A stretch of DNA of 51,785 nt from Paludibaculum sp. (GTDB taxonomy: Bacteria; Acidobacteriota; Terriglobia; Bryobacterales; Bryobacteraceae), in contig JARKQJ010000215.1 in the NCBI GenBank assembly GCA_029973955.1, forward strand, positions 1-51,785. Direction: 5' to 3'. Both the position numbers and the translations under genes were made by a program. Under the pieces are notes generated by a model. That model saw nothing but the letters and a program-made list of their open reading frames with translations. It did no database searches and had not been told where the DNA came from. This document shows positions 35,867 to 44,599 of the stretch, piece by piece; the first letter of the stretch is position 1, and each line of letters begins with the position of its first letter.

Positions 35867-37987
35867 CTATTGTCGATTCGAGCCGAGGCCGCGCTTCTCA
35901 ATGAGCGGAGCCACGGATGGCTCGCGGCCACGGAAATCCCTATACATCTGCATGGCGTCCTCGCTGCCGCCGCGCTCCAGCACCCTGGCACGGAAGGCGC
36001 GAGCGAGGTTCGGATCAAAGAGGTCGCCCTTCTCCTTGAATGCCTGAAAGGCGTCGCTGTCGAGCACCTCACTCCAGATATAGCTGTAGTAACCAGCGGC
36101 GTAGCCGGAAGCGAAGATGTGCTGGAAGTACGTGCTGCGGTAGCGAGAGTAGATCTCGGGCATGAGCCCGATCTTGCCGAGAGCAGCCTTTTCGAAGCCC
36201 GCGGCGTCGGTCTTGGGCTCGGATTTGATGGTGTGCCACTCCATGTCCAGCAGCGAAGCCGCCAGATACTCGACGGTGAGAAATCCCTGATTGAACTTGC
36301 CGGCACGCTCGATCTTGGCGAGCAGCTCAGGCGGGATAGGATTGCCGGTCTGATAATGCCTGGCGAAGGTGGAGAGCACAGCAGGCTCCGTGGCCCAGTT
36401 CTCCATAATCTGCGAAGGCAGCTCGACGAAGTCGCGCGGCGTGCCGCTGAGACCCTGATAACGGACTTTGGCGAAAAGCGAGTGCAGACCGTGGCCGAAC
36501 TCGTGGAAGAGCGTCTCCACTTCCTCCGGACTGAGCAGTGCGGGCTTGCCGGCAGCAGGCCGGCTGAAGTTGCAGACGTTGACGACGATGGGGCGAATGT
36601 CCTTGCCGGCTTTGATGCGTTGGCCACGATAGCGGCTGGACCAGGCGCCAACACGCTTGCCGGGACGCGGATGATAGTCAATCAGGAAGATGCCCAGGTG
36701 CGAGCCGTCGGCATCCTTCACTTCGAAGGTCCTGACTTCGGAATGGTATTTGGGAAGATCGGTCCGCTCGGTGATCCGAATGCCGTAAAGCTTGTTGGCG
36801 ACCATGAAGGCGCCCTGCAGCACGTTGTCGAGGCTGAGGTATTCGCGGACTTCGTCTTCGTTGAGCGCGTACCGTTGGGCTTTGACCTTTTCGGCATAGT
36901 AGCGCCAATCCCAGGCCTCGAGCTGGAAGCCAGCTCCGGCGGCGTTGATCATCGCCTGCATGTCGGACTTCTCTTTTTCAGCCAGGCCAAGGGCGGGCTT
37001 CCAAAGTTGATTGAGCAGGTCGTAGACTTTCTCCGGCTTCTTGGCCATGCGCTCTTCCAAGGTGAGATGGGCGAAGGTCTCATAACCCAGCAGACGGGCT
37101 TTTTCGGCGCGCAGGGCGGCGATGCGATAGAGCACCTGGTTATTGTCGTACTCGTTTCCGTTGTCGCATCGCTTCGAGTACGCGGTGAGAATCTGGCGCC
37201 GGAGTTCGCGGTTATCGGCGTAGGTCAGGAAGGGCCAGATGCTGGGCGCCTGGAGCGTGAAGACCCACTTGCCGGGGAGATTGGCTCGCTTGGCGGCATC
37301 GGCCGCGGCGGCTACCACGCCTTCCGGAAGCCCGGAGAGGTCCTCCTTCTTCTCAATGACCAGCTTGTAGGAGTTGGTCTCCTTGAGAAGGTTCTGACTG
37401 AAGCGGACGGAGAGGGTAGAGAGTTCCCGATTAATGGCGCGGAGCCGCTCCTTGCCGGCATTGTCGAGGGCGGCGCCGCCACGGACGAAGTTCTTGTAGG
37501 TTTCGTCAGCGAGCCGGATCTGCTCAGGCTGGAGGCCGGAAGAATCACGTTTCTCCCAAACGGCCTTCACGCGCGCAAAGAGTTTCGGGTTCATCGTCTG
37601 GTCGTCGCGCAGCGCGGCCATCATGGGAGCCACCTTACGAGATACGGCCTCGATGGTGTCATTCGTCTCAGCACCGGCAAGGTTACTGAAGACGCCCTGA
37701 ACTTTTTCAAGCAGTTCGCCGCTGTTGTCGAGAGCCTCGACGGTGTTGGCGAACGTGGGCGGCGCGGGATTGTCTCCGATAGCGATCACTTCCTTGCGCG
37801 CTTCGTCGATGCTCCGTTCAAGAGCGGGGAGGAAGTGTTCGTTGTGGATCTCGGCAAACGGCGGCATGCCGAAGGGGCCGGTCCATTCACGGAAGAAGGG
37901 GTTGCCGGCGGGATCAGCAGGGGCTTGACCGTTCATCATGAACGAGCCGGACAAGGCCGGGAGTAGACAAAAGTGGCGCCTTTCCAT
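35867..37987 (-). CDS. dcp: M3-family metallopeptidase (peptidyl-dipeptidase Dcp/oligopeptidase A type)
   Basis: 706 residues, the usual length. The zinc motif ETLFHEFGHGLHSLF near residue 495 gives HExxH; the third ligand Glu is in the downstream ELPSQIMENWATEP segment (~525). The N-terminal start PFFREWTGPFGMPPFAEIHNEHFLPALE is typical of the Dcp/OpdA group. It cleaves dipeptides or short peptides from oligopeptide ends. A weak hydrophobic N-terminus (MERRHFCLLPALSGSFM) hints at export, but no clear cleavage site is visible, so location is uncertain. It follows the small gene at 38035 by 47 bases. Confidence 0.93.
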   Translation of the reverse strand: MERRHFCLLPALSGSFMMNGQAPADPAGNPFFREWTGPFGMPPFAEIHNEHFLPALERSIDEARKEVIAIGDNPAPPTFANTVEALDNSGELLEKVQGVFSNLAGAETNDTIEAVSRKVAPMMAALRDDQTMNPKLFARVKAVWEKRDSSGLQPEQIRLADETYKNFVRGGAALDNAGKERLRAINRELSTLSVRFSQNLLKETNSYKLVIEKKEDLSGLPEGVVAAAADAAKRANLPGKWVFTLQAPSIWPFLTYADNRELRRQILTAYSKRCDNGNEYDNNQVLYRIAALRAEKARLLGYETFAHLTLEERMAKKPEKVYDLLNQLWKPALGLAEKEKSDMQAMINAAGAGFQLEAWDWRYYAEKVKAQRYALNEDEVREYLSLDNVLQGAFMVANKLYGIRITERTDLPKYHSEVRTFEVKDADGSHLGIFLIDYHPRPGKRVGAWSSRYRGQRIKAGKDIRPIVVNVCNFSRPAAGKPALLSPEEVETLFHEFGHGLHSLFAKVRYQGLSGTPRDFVELPSQIMENWATEPAVLSTFARHYQTGNPIPPELLAKIERAGKFNQGFLTVEYLAASLLDMEWHTIKSEPKTDAAGFEKAALGKIGLMPEIYSRYRSTYFQHIFASGYAAGYYSYIWSEVLDSDAFQAFKEKGDLFDPNLARAFRARVLERGGSEDAMQMYRDFRGREPSVAPLIEKRGLGSNRQ

Positions 37988-38034
37988 CTTGTGGACGATT
38001 TTATCCGAAATGACGACTGCGGCACCTTCGTATT

Positions 38035-38604
38035 TTACTGTGCTGGCTGGGCGTCACCCGGCCGGAAGAGTCCGAACTGGTAGGGCGTGGTGCACATGCT
38101 CACGACACCAGTGGGGAACTGGGTTGGCGGCAATGTGGCGGGTCCGGATGTCAGGCCCATGAGCATGGCTGGAGGATTCATTGGGGCCGACATCAGGCCG
38201 GCCGCCTGCGCCTCATTGATGATGGAGGCGAGCTTGAACGCATCTTCCAGAGTCTTCAGTTTGGCCCGCTGTTTGTCATCGAGGATGGCCAGGTTCTGCT
38301 GGCGGAGCATGGCGGCGAGGCCAGCCAGGTCCCGACAGATCAGTTCAATTTCCTGGTACCGGACGCCAATTGCCTGCGGATCGAGATTGTCCTTGACGGT
38401 TTCCTGAGCAATCTCCGTCATCACCTGGCGCATGCGGATGGACCGCTCATTCACGGCCCTGTTGTACTCGTCATTTGCTGAGGCGATGGCAATCGTCTGC
38501 ACGGAAGTCAGTTCAAGATAGTCCTTCACCAGCGGCATCAATTGCCGCTGCTGTTGCGCCGCGAGAGGCAACGCCGCCAGCACGAGGAGCGATAGGTACT
38601 TCAT
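38035..38604 (-). CDS. Small exported protein, helical, CpxP/Spy-like pattern
   Basis: 189 residues from ATG 38604. Signal peptide MKYLSLLVLAALPLAA. The mature first ~120 residues are helical, with LELTSVQTIAIASANDEYNRAV and a later repeat-like LDDKQRAKLKTLEDA, resembling the LTxxQ-motif proteins that act in periplasmic envelope stress responses (similarity only). The C-terminal ~60 residues are Pro/Met/Thr-rich and probably disordered. Longer in-frame reading upstream is Arg-rich and overlaps the next gene's end, so it is rejected. Confidence 0.72.
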   Translation of the reverse strand: MKYLSLLVLAALPLAAQQQRQLMPLVKDYLELTSVQTIAIASANDEYNRAVNERSIRMRQVMTEIAQETVKDNLDPQAIGVRYQEIELICRDLAGLAAMLRQQNLAILDDKQRAKLKTLEDAFKLASIINEAQAAGLMSAPMNPPAMLMGLTSGPATLPPTQFPTGVVSMCTTPYQFGLFRPGDAQPAQ

Positions 38605-38635
38605 GTCTTCAGCGTAGCGCCGGCGTCGCGCGGAG

Positions 38636-41023
38636 TCATGCGTAGCAACGGACTTCAAACAGCGCGGCCGGCGCGCCATGCGTCTCTTCAATTTCGATGC
38701 GGAGAGAACTGGTGGACGCGGCTTGCGGCAGGACGATTCGGTTCCGCGTCTGATAATTCTGCTCGCACTTGTATAAAACGCGACCTTGGCTATCCAGGAT
38801 TCGATAGCGTTTCACGCAGAAGGGAATGTCGCGCTCGGGGTGGCCGTAGAGGACGGATTCCATGGGGTGGTCGAAATCAGTGTCGAACCCGAGGACGATC
38901 TCCCGGATGGTTTGAGGTGAGGTCCAGGTGAGGGTGAGCCACGGTTGAGTGTCCTCGCTCGCGGCGATCCAGGCGTTGCTGCGGAGGTAGGGGCGGGCGA
39001 AGCCGTTCGTGACGAATTCGGCCTGATAAGCACTGACTGGCGGGTCGATCCTCACGGCCGGGTTTTCGCCGCCAGGCCGGCGTTTGGGAGGCCAGAATTC
39101 GAAGGAGTCGATCCCGGAGCCTTCGGGTGGCTTCTGCACGCGACTGGGCCCGGCATGCGCGACGGCCAGCACGCCGGTGATGCGCTGGCCGCTCAGAGCA
39201 ACGCGCACGGCAGGATTGCGGAGCAGCGCGACGAAGGCGTACTGGGATTGATCGAGCGACACTCCGAAGTCGCAGACCACGGACTGCGAGTTGCCTTGCT
39301 TCAGGGAGATGGTCTTCTTCGCCAGCGTGCGGTCTGGCGTGAAGTTGCCCAGCCTGGAAGAGGCGCGCAGTTCCGCCTGCAGGTCAGTGGGGGCAGCCAC
39401 ATCCGCCAGGAAGGTGAAACGCGGCGCGGGGCCTTGATCGAGTGGCAGCAGCAAAGCCCAGTTCTCGTCCAGGCGTCGGAGTTTCCCCGAGGGTGGGAGG
39501 TTGGCGATGCGGAATGTGCTGCTGGCTGTGATTCGGGCCTGCCGGGCAAGGTCCGCCGGATCGTTGAGAGCAACCCCGGGGATGTACTGCCCGGCCTTGA
39601 TCAGTTCACGCTGCAGCAGCCCGATATGGGGTGCCTGCGAAATGTTGCGCGGCAGGAGTCCCTGTTTGATGCAGAGTGCAGCGGCCATGCCGGCGGCCTG
39701 GCCGGAGTTTGAACAAGTGGCCATCACGCGCGTAGAGCCGAAGGCGACGTGCGAGGCGGAGATGATGCGGCCGCAGAGGAAGAGGTTCGAGATGTTGCGG
39801 CTATAGAGCGAGCGGTAGGGGATCTGATAGACGCCCTTGGAGTGGTACTGCACACAGGAAGGGAAATCGCTGTACATGCCATCGGCCGGGTGCAGATCGA
39901 TGGACCATCCGCCGTAGGAGACGGCGTCGGGGTGTGTGCGCTGCTCCACAACATCCTGCTGGCGCAACATGTAATCGCCTTCGAAGCGGCGGCTCTCGCG
40001 TTTGCCGGGGATCGTGGAAACCCACTCCAGCGCGAGGTTCTCCGCATCCGGGAAGCGGCCGGAGTTCTTGATGTAATCCCACACGCCGTAAACGACGCGC
40101 CAGAGTTCCCACTTGATGTCTTCCGTGTTGTGAACCGTATCGCCGCGGCCGCCCCACTCCAACCACCAGAGCGTGCAGCCGTTGAGACTGGGCGTGAGTT
40201 TCTCCCACTTGGGCAGCTTGGTGATGTCCTTCAGGGCATAGGACGGCGCGACGAAGCGCACAGGCTTGCCGGCGTCCTTCGAGTAGAAGTACATGGAGTG
40301 ACCCAGGAGTTGGCCATAGGCGTCTGTGGGCGCGAAAGCTTCGCCGAACTCATCCTTGGATTCGGCGCCCATGCGAAAGGCGGCTCCGGCACGAAAGGCG
40401 GCGATGCCATCGCCGGAGGCATCGCAGAACAGTGGAGCGGAGACGATGTACTCAGTCTCGTTCTGGCTGCAATAGGCGCGGACAGACGCGATGCGGTCCG
40501 GCGCGGATTTCTCAAGGTCGTCCACGGCGGTGTTGAGCAGTAATGTAATATTGGGCTCCTCCTTCACCTTCTCGAGGAGGATGGTGTCGACAATGACCGG
40601 ATTGCCTTCCGGATTGCGGTGCATGTTTTCGACACAGACCTCGTCCAGCACGCCGCCCTCGCGAGCCCAGCGATTGTTGTTCCCCATGTGCGCCGTGGCG
40701 CCGAGTATCCACAGGCGGACTTCGCTGGAGGCATTACCGCCCAGCACAGGGCGGTCCTGAATGAGAACCACGCGGATGCCGGCGCGGGCCGCGGTGATGG
40801 CGGCGCAAGTTCCGGAGAGTGAGCCGCCAATCACCGCAAGGTCTGCCTGTAACTGCACGCGATGAATGCCTCGCTTGCCGGCGTAGCCCGTGCCGCGCTG
40901 CATGGGGTGGGTCTTTACGTCGAAGGAAGAGGTGTCCTGCTGAGTGGCGTGAAGGGGAAGACCGCCCGCCGCTGGCAAACTGGCAGCGTTAGCGATGAAG
41001 TTACGGCGACTTGGCTTTGGCAT
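38636..41023 (-). CDS. Tat-exported FAD-dependent oxidoreductase with C-terminal discoidin-like domain
   Basis: 795 residues. The Tat signal SRRNFIANAA lies at ~5-14. The FAD-binding Rossmann motif DLAVIGGSLSGTCAAITAARAG is at ~60, followed by VLIQDRPVLGGNASSEVR, a pattern of the FAD_oxidored family. A second FAD-contact block is NLFLCGRIISASHVAFGSTRVMAT (~470), then AGMAAALC. The last ~150 residues look like an F5/8-type (discoidin) carbohydrate-binding fold. It probably oxidises a sugar or related compound in the periplasm; substrate unknown. Start at ATG 41023 because the Tat signal begins there. It is divergent from a FucP-like symporter, 66 bases away. Confidence 0.88.
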   Translation of the reverse strand: MPKPSRRNFIANAASLPAAGGLPLHATQQDTSSFDVKTHPMQRGTGYAGKRGIHRVQLQADLAVIGGSLSGTCAAITAARAGIRVVLIQDRPVLGGNASSEVRLWILGATAHMGNNNRWAREGGVLDEVCVENMHRNPEGNPVIVDTILLEKVKEEPNITLLLNTAVDDLEKSAPDRIASVRAYCSQNETEYIVSAPLFCDASGDGIAAFRAGAAFRMGAESKDEFGEAFAPTDAYGQLLGHSMYFYSKDAGKPVRFVAPSYALKDITKLPKWEKLTPSLNGCTLWWLEWGGRGDTVHNTEDIKWELWRVVYGVWDYIKNSGRFPDAENLALEWVSTIPGKRESRRFEGDYMLRQQDVVEQRTHPDAVSYGGWSIDLHPADGMYSDFPSCVQYHSKGVYQIPYRSLYSRNISNLFLCGRIISASHVAFGSTRVMATCSNSGQAAGMAAALCIKQGLLPRNISQAPHIGLLQRELIKAGQYIPGVALNDPADLARQARITASSTFRIANLPPSGKLRRLDENWALLLPLDQGPAPRFTFLADVAAPTDLQAELRASSRLGNFTPDRTLAKKTISLKQGNSQSVVCDFGVSLDQSQYAFVALLRNPAVRVALSGQRITGVLAVAHAGPSRVQKPPEGSGIDSFEFWPPKRRPGGENPAVRIDPPVSAYQAEFVTNGFARPYLRSNAWIAASEDTQPWLTLTWTSPQTIREIVLGFDTDFDHPMESVLYGHPERDIPFCVKRYRILDSQGRVLYKCEQNYQTRNRIVLPQAASTSSLRIEIEETHGAPAALFEVRCYA

Positions 41024-41089
41024 GGCCCAATCCTCGACCTCAATTGTATGCGCGAAACGTGACGCACGCTGATAGAATCTAGTTTCCTT

Positions 41090-42511
41090 ATGTCCAGCTC
41101 CAAGAAATCCATGTTCGTCCTCGATGACGGCCGTAACGTCGCTTTCACGTTCATCCTGGTAACCTCGCTCTTCCTGCTGTGGGGATTCTGCAACGGCATG
41201 ATCGACGTGATGGACAAGCACTTCCAGGACGAATTGCACTTGACCAAGGCGCAGTCCGCGTGGGTGCAGTTCGCTCACTATCTGGGCTACTTCCTGATGT
41301 CGATCCCGGCAGGCTGGCTGGCGAGCAAACTCGGGTACAAGGGCGGCATCATCACGGGCCTGATCATCGTGGCGCTGGGTGGCTTCTGGTTCATCCCTGC
41401 GACCAATATCAGCCTGATGGCCAAGGCCGGCGAGGTTTCCGCAAATACCGCTTTCGTGGCCTTCCTTGCCGGTGTCTGCCTCATCGCCACCGGCCTCACG
41501 TTCCTGGAGACCATCGCCAATCCCTATACGACCGTTCTCGGCGACAAGCGCTACGCCGCCACACGCATCAACCTGGCGCAATCGACCAACGGCATCGGCT
41601 GGATCTTCGGCCCCATCGTCGGCAGCATGTACTTCTACTCAAAAGATGCGGCCGGCAACAGCACGGGCAGCCAAACTCTGTACGTCCCCTATCTCGGCAT
41701 CGCCATCGGCGTGCTGATTCTGGCGGTAATCTTCTACTTCTCCAACATCCCCGATATCAAGACCGAAGACGATTACCACCTGGACGACTCCACCCCCGGC
41801 GCATCTCACTCCATCTGGACCCATCCTCACTTCGTCATGGCCGTGGCCGCCCAGTTTCTCTATGTCGCCGCGCAGGCTGGCATCTTCAGCTTCTTCATCA
41901 ACTACCTGACGTCAGAAGTTCCGGCGATCCCCGCCTCGTGGCAATCCGGCATGAATTCCCTGGCGGCCAACGCCGGTTTTCTCAGCGAGTGGCTCTCCGG
42001 CTGGTTTGAAACCAACAAGCACGGAGTGCTGGCGTTCACTGACAAGGGCGCCTCCAACATGGCTTCGCTCGGCTTTGTCTGCTTCCTCATCGGGCGCTTC
42101 AGCGGCGCAGTGCTCTTAAAGAAGTTCTCCGCCCACAAGGTGCTTGGACTCTACGGGACGATGAACGTCATCGCCACATTCCTGGTCTTTCTGAAGCTGG
42201 GCTGGCTCTCCGTCGTCTGCGTATTCTCCTCGTTCTTCTTCATGTCGATCATGTTCCCCACCATCTTCGCGTTGGGCATCTTCGGCCTCGGCCTGCGGGC
42301 GAAGAAGGCTTCGGCCTTTATCGTGATGGCGATTATGGGCGGCGCCATTCTCCCCAAACTGATGGGGGCCGTGGCGGACCACTACGACATGTCGCGCGGG
42401 TTTATCGTGCCGATGGTGTGCTTCATTTTTGTGGCGTTTTATGGCTTCAACTGGCCGCGCTTCAGCAAGGCTGAGTCCCTGAACGGCGTGAGCACGACGG
42501 GCGGCCACTAA
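41090..42511 (+). CDS. fucP: MFS sugar:proton symporter, FucP-like
   Basis: 473 residues, about 12 hydrophobic segments. The N-terminus FILVTSLFLLWGFCNGMIDVMDKHFQ is the FucP/NagP signature, including the acidic residue in the first TM region used in proton coupling of FucP. Further family features are SAWVQFAHYLGYFLMSIPAGWL, LTFLETIANPYTTVLG and SIMFPTIFALGIFGLG. It should import a neutral hexose or amino sugar with protons; L-fucose is only one candidate. The loop between TM6 and TM7 is long and acidic (DIKTEDDYHLDD). Transcribed divergently from the Tat FAD oxidoreductase. Confidence 0.9.
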   Translation: MSSSKKSMFVLDDGRNVAFTFILVTSLFLLWGFCNGMIDVMDKHFQDELHLTKAQSAWVQFAHYLGYFLMSIPAGWLASKLGYKGGIITGLIIVALGGFWFIPATNISLMAKAGEVSANTAFVAFLAGVCLIATGLTFLETIANPYTTVLGDKRYAATRINLAQSTNGIGWIFGPIVGSMYFYSKDAAGNSTGSQTLYVPYLGIAIGVLILAVIFYFSNIPDIKTEDDYHLDDSTPGASHSIWTHPHFVMAVAAQFLYVAAQAGIFSFFINYLTSEVPAIPASWQSGMNSLAANAGFLSEWLSGWFETNKHGVLAFTDKGASNMASLGFVCFLIGRFSGAVLLKKFSAHKVLGLYGTMNVIATFLVFLKLGWLSVVCVFSSFFFMSIMFPTIFALGIFGLGLRAKKASAFIVMAIMGGAILPKLMGAVADHYDMSRGFIVPMVCFIFVAFYGFNWPRFSKAESLNGVSTTGGH

Positions 42512-42564
42512 ATCCGACGCGCCACTTGCGCTATGATTGCCCGGCAGAGGAGAAAACGCCACAA

Positions 42565-43014
42565 ATGGAAAGCCTCTCAGTCGCCTGGTGGCTCTGGATG
42601 CTGCTCGGCATCGCTTTGCTGGCTGCAGAAATTCTGACGCCGGGCGGCTTCTACATCATCTTCTTCGGTGTGGCCGGCCTGGCGGTGGGAGTATTGAAAC
42701 TGTGCGGTTTCATCGACTCGCTGGCAGGGGAAGGCCTGCTCTTCGCCGCGCTGGCAGTGGCTGGCCTGGCCTTCTTCCGCAAACCCCTGATGCAGCGCTT
42801 CCGGCATCTCTCCGCGCCACAGAAGGAGGTGGATTCGCTTACCTCGGAGGTGGCGGTCGCCCTGGCGGACATCCCGCCCCGGTCGCTGGGCAAGGTGGAA
42901 CTGCGCGGCGCAGTGTGGTCTGCGCAGAACGTCTCAAGTACTCTCATTCCTAAGTCCGCCCGCTGCCGCGTGGATAGCGTGGACGGACTCACCCTCAACG
43001 TCCGCAACCTGTAA
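42565..43014 (+). CDS. nfeD: NfeD-like membrane protein
   Basis: 149 residues. Two to three hydrophobic segments at the N-terminal half (WWLWMLLGIALLAAEILTPGGFYIIFFGVAGLAVG is the NfeD signature, residues ~8-42), then a cytoplasmic OB-fold NfeD domain (GKVELRGAVWSAQ, then RCRVDSVDGLTLNVRNL). NfeD proteins are encoded with SPFH/stomatin proteins and form membrane complexes with them, as here: the stomatin gene begins 14 bases downstream. Start at ATG 42565 behind AGGAGAA. Confidence 0.92.
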   Translation: MESLSVAWWLWMLLGIALLAAEILTPGGFYIIFFGVAGLAVGVLKLCGFIDSLAGEGLLFAALAVAGLAFFRKPLMQRFRHLSAPQKEVDSLTSEVAVALADIPPRSLGKVELRGAVWSAQNVSSTLIPKSARCRVDSVDGLTLNVRNL

Positions 43015-43028
43015 CTTCGGGGGTTCGC

Positions 43029-43997
43029 ATGGAAACCGGTGCATTGCTCGTCGTTTTCTTTCTCGTTCTACTTCTCCTGATCATCCTGGCCAAGACAGCC
43101 GTGGTAGTTCCCCAGCAATCTGCTTACGTCGTTGAGCGTCTGGGGAAATACGCAGGCACACTCCAGGCCGGCTTTCACATCCTCACACCATTCGTCGATG
43201 TAATCCGCTACCGGCACTCACTTAAGGAGATGGCAGTCGACATCCCGGAGCAGGTCTGCATCACCCGCGACAACGTACAGGTGGCTGTGGACGGCATCCT
43301 CTATCTGAAGGTGCTCAACCCGGAGCGGGCCTCATACGGAATCTCTGATTTCGGCTTTGCCATCCGTCAGTTGGCCCAAACCACCCTGCGCTCCGAGATC
43401 GGCAAGATCGATCTCGACAGAACCTTCGAGGAGCGCTCCAACATCAACGCCCTGGTCGTCTCCGAACTCGACAAAGCCACCGAGCCGTGGGGCGTAAAAG
43501 TGCTGCGCTACGAGATCAAATCGATCAACCCTCCGGGAGACATCCTGGCGGCCATGGAAAAGCAGATGCGCGCCGAGCGCGAAAAGCGCGCCACCATCCT
43601 CAACTCCGAAGCCGTCCGCGACGCGGCCATCAACACCGCCGAGGGTGAGAAGCAGAAGGTGATCAAGTCTTCGGAAGCGCGCCGCCAGCAACAGATCAAC
43701 GAAGCCGAAGGCCAGGCCAGCGCCATCCTCGCCATCGCCAATGCTACGGGCCAAGGCATCCGGCGTGTGGCGGAGGCGATCAACGAGCCCGGCGGCTATG
43801 AGGCCGTTCAGTTGCGCGTGGCGGAACAGTACGTCACCGAGTTCGGTCGAATTGCCAAGACCTCGTCCACTATCGTGGTGCCCTCGAACCTCGGTGACGT
43901 GGCCTCCATGCTCACCGTCGCCATGAACGTCATTCGGAAGCAGCATACTGAAGGAGATGGACACGTCCCGCCACCGCCTCCCAGAAAAGGAAATTGA
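43029..43997 (+). CDS. SPFH/band-7 (stomatin/QmcA-type) membrane protein
   Basis: 322 residues. One N-terminal membrane segment (~4-24), then the band-7 domain (VVPQQSAYVVERLGKYAGTLQAGFHILTPFVD at ~28-59; DIPEQVCITRDNVQVAVDG), a charged coiled-coil (MEKQMRAEREKRATILNSEA..., ~170-225) and a short Pro-rich C-terminal tail. Organises membrane microdomains with its NfeD partner upstream. The 3' end overlaps the CYTH gene by 41 bases. Confidence 0.95.
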   Translation: METGALLVVFFLVLLLLIILAKTAVVVPQQSAYVVERLGKYAGTLQAGFHILTPFVDVIRYRHSLKEMAVDIPEQVCITRDNVQVAVDGILYLKVLNPERASYGISDFGFAIRQLAQTTLRSEIGKIDLDRTFEERSNINALVVSELDKATEPWGVKVLRYEIKSINPPGDILAAMEKQMRAEREKRATILNSEAVRDAAINTAEGEKQKVIKSSEARRQQQINEAEGQASAILAIANATGQGIRRVAEAINEPGGYEAVQLRVAEQYVTEFGRIAKTSSTIVVPSNLGDVASMLTVAMNVIRKQHTEGDGHVPPPPPRKGN

Positions 43998-44538
43998 GGT
44001 TAAGCTCGCTGTCGTTTCAGCGGATTCAGCGCGCACTCTGCTCGCCCGGGCCGGTTTTCAGCCGCAACACGAGCCGGCGTTTGAAGCCAACACCGTCTTC
44101 GACACACCCGCAGGCGACCTCATGAACACATCGCGGCTCCTTCGGCTGCGGGAGTTTCGCGGAGAGGCGATCATCACCTTCAAGGGCGTGCCGGAACCAG
44201 GGCTGCATAAGACCCGCCCGGAGATCGAAACGAAGGCCGCCGACGCCGCCACCATGCAGCGCATTCTGGAAGCCCTGGGCTACCAGGTGCAGTTCCGCTA
44301 TGAGAAGTATCGCACCACCTTCTTGCGCGGCAATGATCCCGGCCACGCGGTGCTCGACGAGACCCCCATTGGCACCTTTCTGGAACTCGAAGGACCGCCG
44401 GAATGGATTGACGAAACCGCCGCGCAGATGGGCTTCTCCGGCTCCGATTACATTGTGTTGAGCTATGGCACGCTCTACCGTAACCACTGCCGCGCACAGA
44501 ACACCGAGCCCACGCATATGGTTTTCGACAAGCCCTGA
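43957..44538 (+). CDS. cyaB: CYTH-domain protein (class IV adenylate cyclase/thiamine-triphosphatase type)
   Basis: 193 residues. The CYTH signature is complete: EIEVKL near residue 12 (ExExK), FDTPAGDLMNTSRLLRLRE (~48-66), IITFKG, RPEIETKA, YEKYRTTF and LDETPIGTFLELEG. The family binds metal and triphosphates in a beta tunnel; members are adenylate cyclase CyaB, thiamine triphosphatase or inorganic triphosphatase, and sequence alone does not say which. AAGGAG lies directly against the ATG, closer than usual, but no other in-frame start exists before the first motif. A strong hairpin terminator follows. Confidence 0.88.
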   Translation: MDTSRHRLPEKEIEVKLAVVSADSARTLLARAGFQPQHEPAFEANTVFDTPAGDLMNTSRLLRLREFRGEAIITFKGVPEPGLHKTRPEIETKAADAATMQRILEALGYQVQFRYEKYRTTFLRGNDPGHAVLDETPIGTFLELEGPPEWIDETAAQMGFSGSDYIVLSYGTLYRNHCRAQNTEPTHMVFDKP

Positions 44539-44545
44539 ATGCACC

Positions 44546-44574
44546 TCGGGCCGGGATTGCACATCCCGGCCCGA
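44546..44574. terminator. Perfect 12-bp hairpin between convergent genes, probable bidirectional terminator
   Basis: TCGGGCCGGGAT and ATCCCGGCCCGA pair perfectly around the loop TGCAC. It lies 8 bases after the CYTH stop and 26 bases after the stop of the convergent oxidoreductase gene (read on the minus strand), so it can serve both. There is no long T-run on either side. Confidence 0.7.
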
Positions 44575-44599
44575 AGCCATTCGAAGCTAAACGAAGGGG

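Noticed and set aside
38605..38691. Longer N-terminus of the small exported protein at 38035
   Set aside because: The extra residues are Arg-rich, overlap the end of the upstream gene and would hide a clear signal peptide starting at 38604.
37988..41090. A dif (XerCD) site near the skew change
   Set aside because: The intergenic segments 37988-38034 and 41024-41089 do not contain a convincing 11-6-11 palindrome of dif type.
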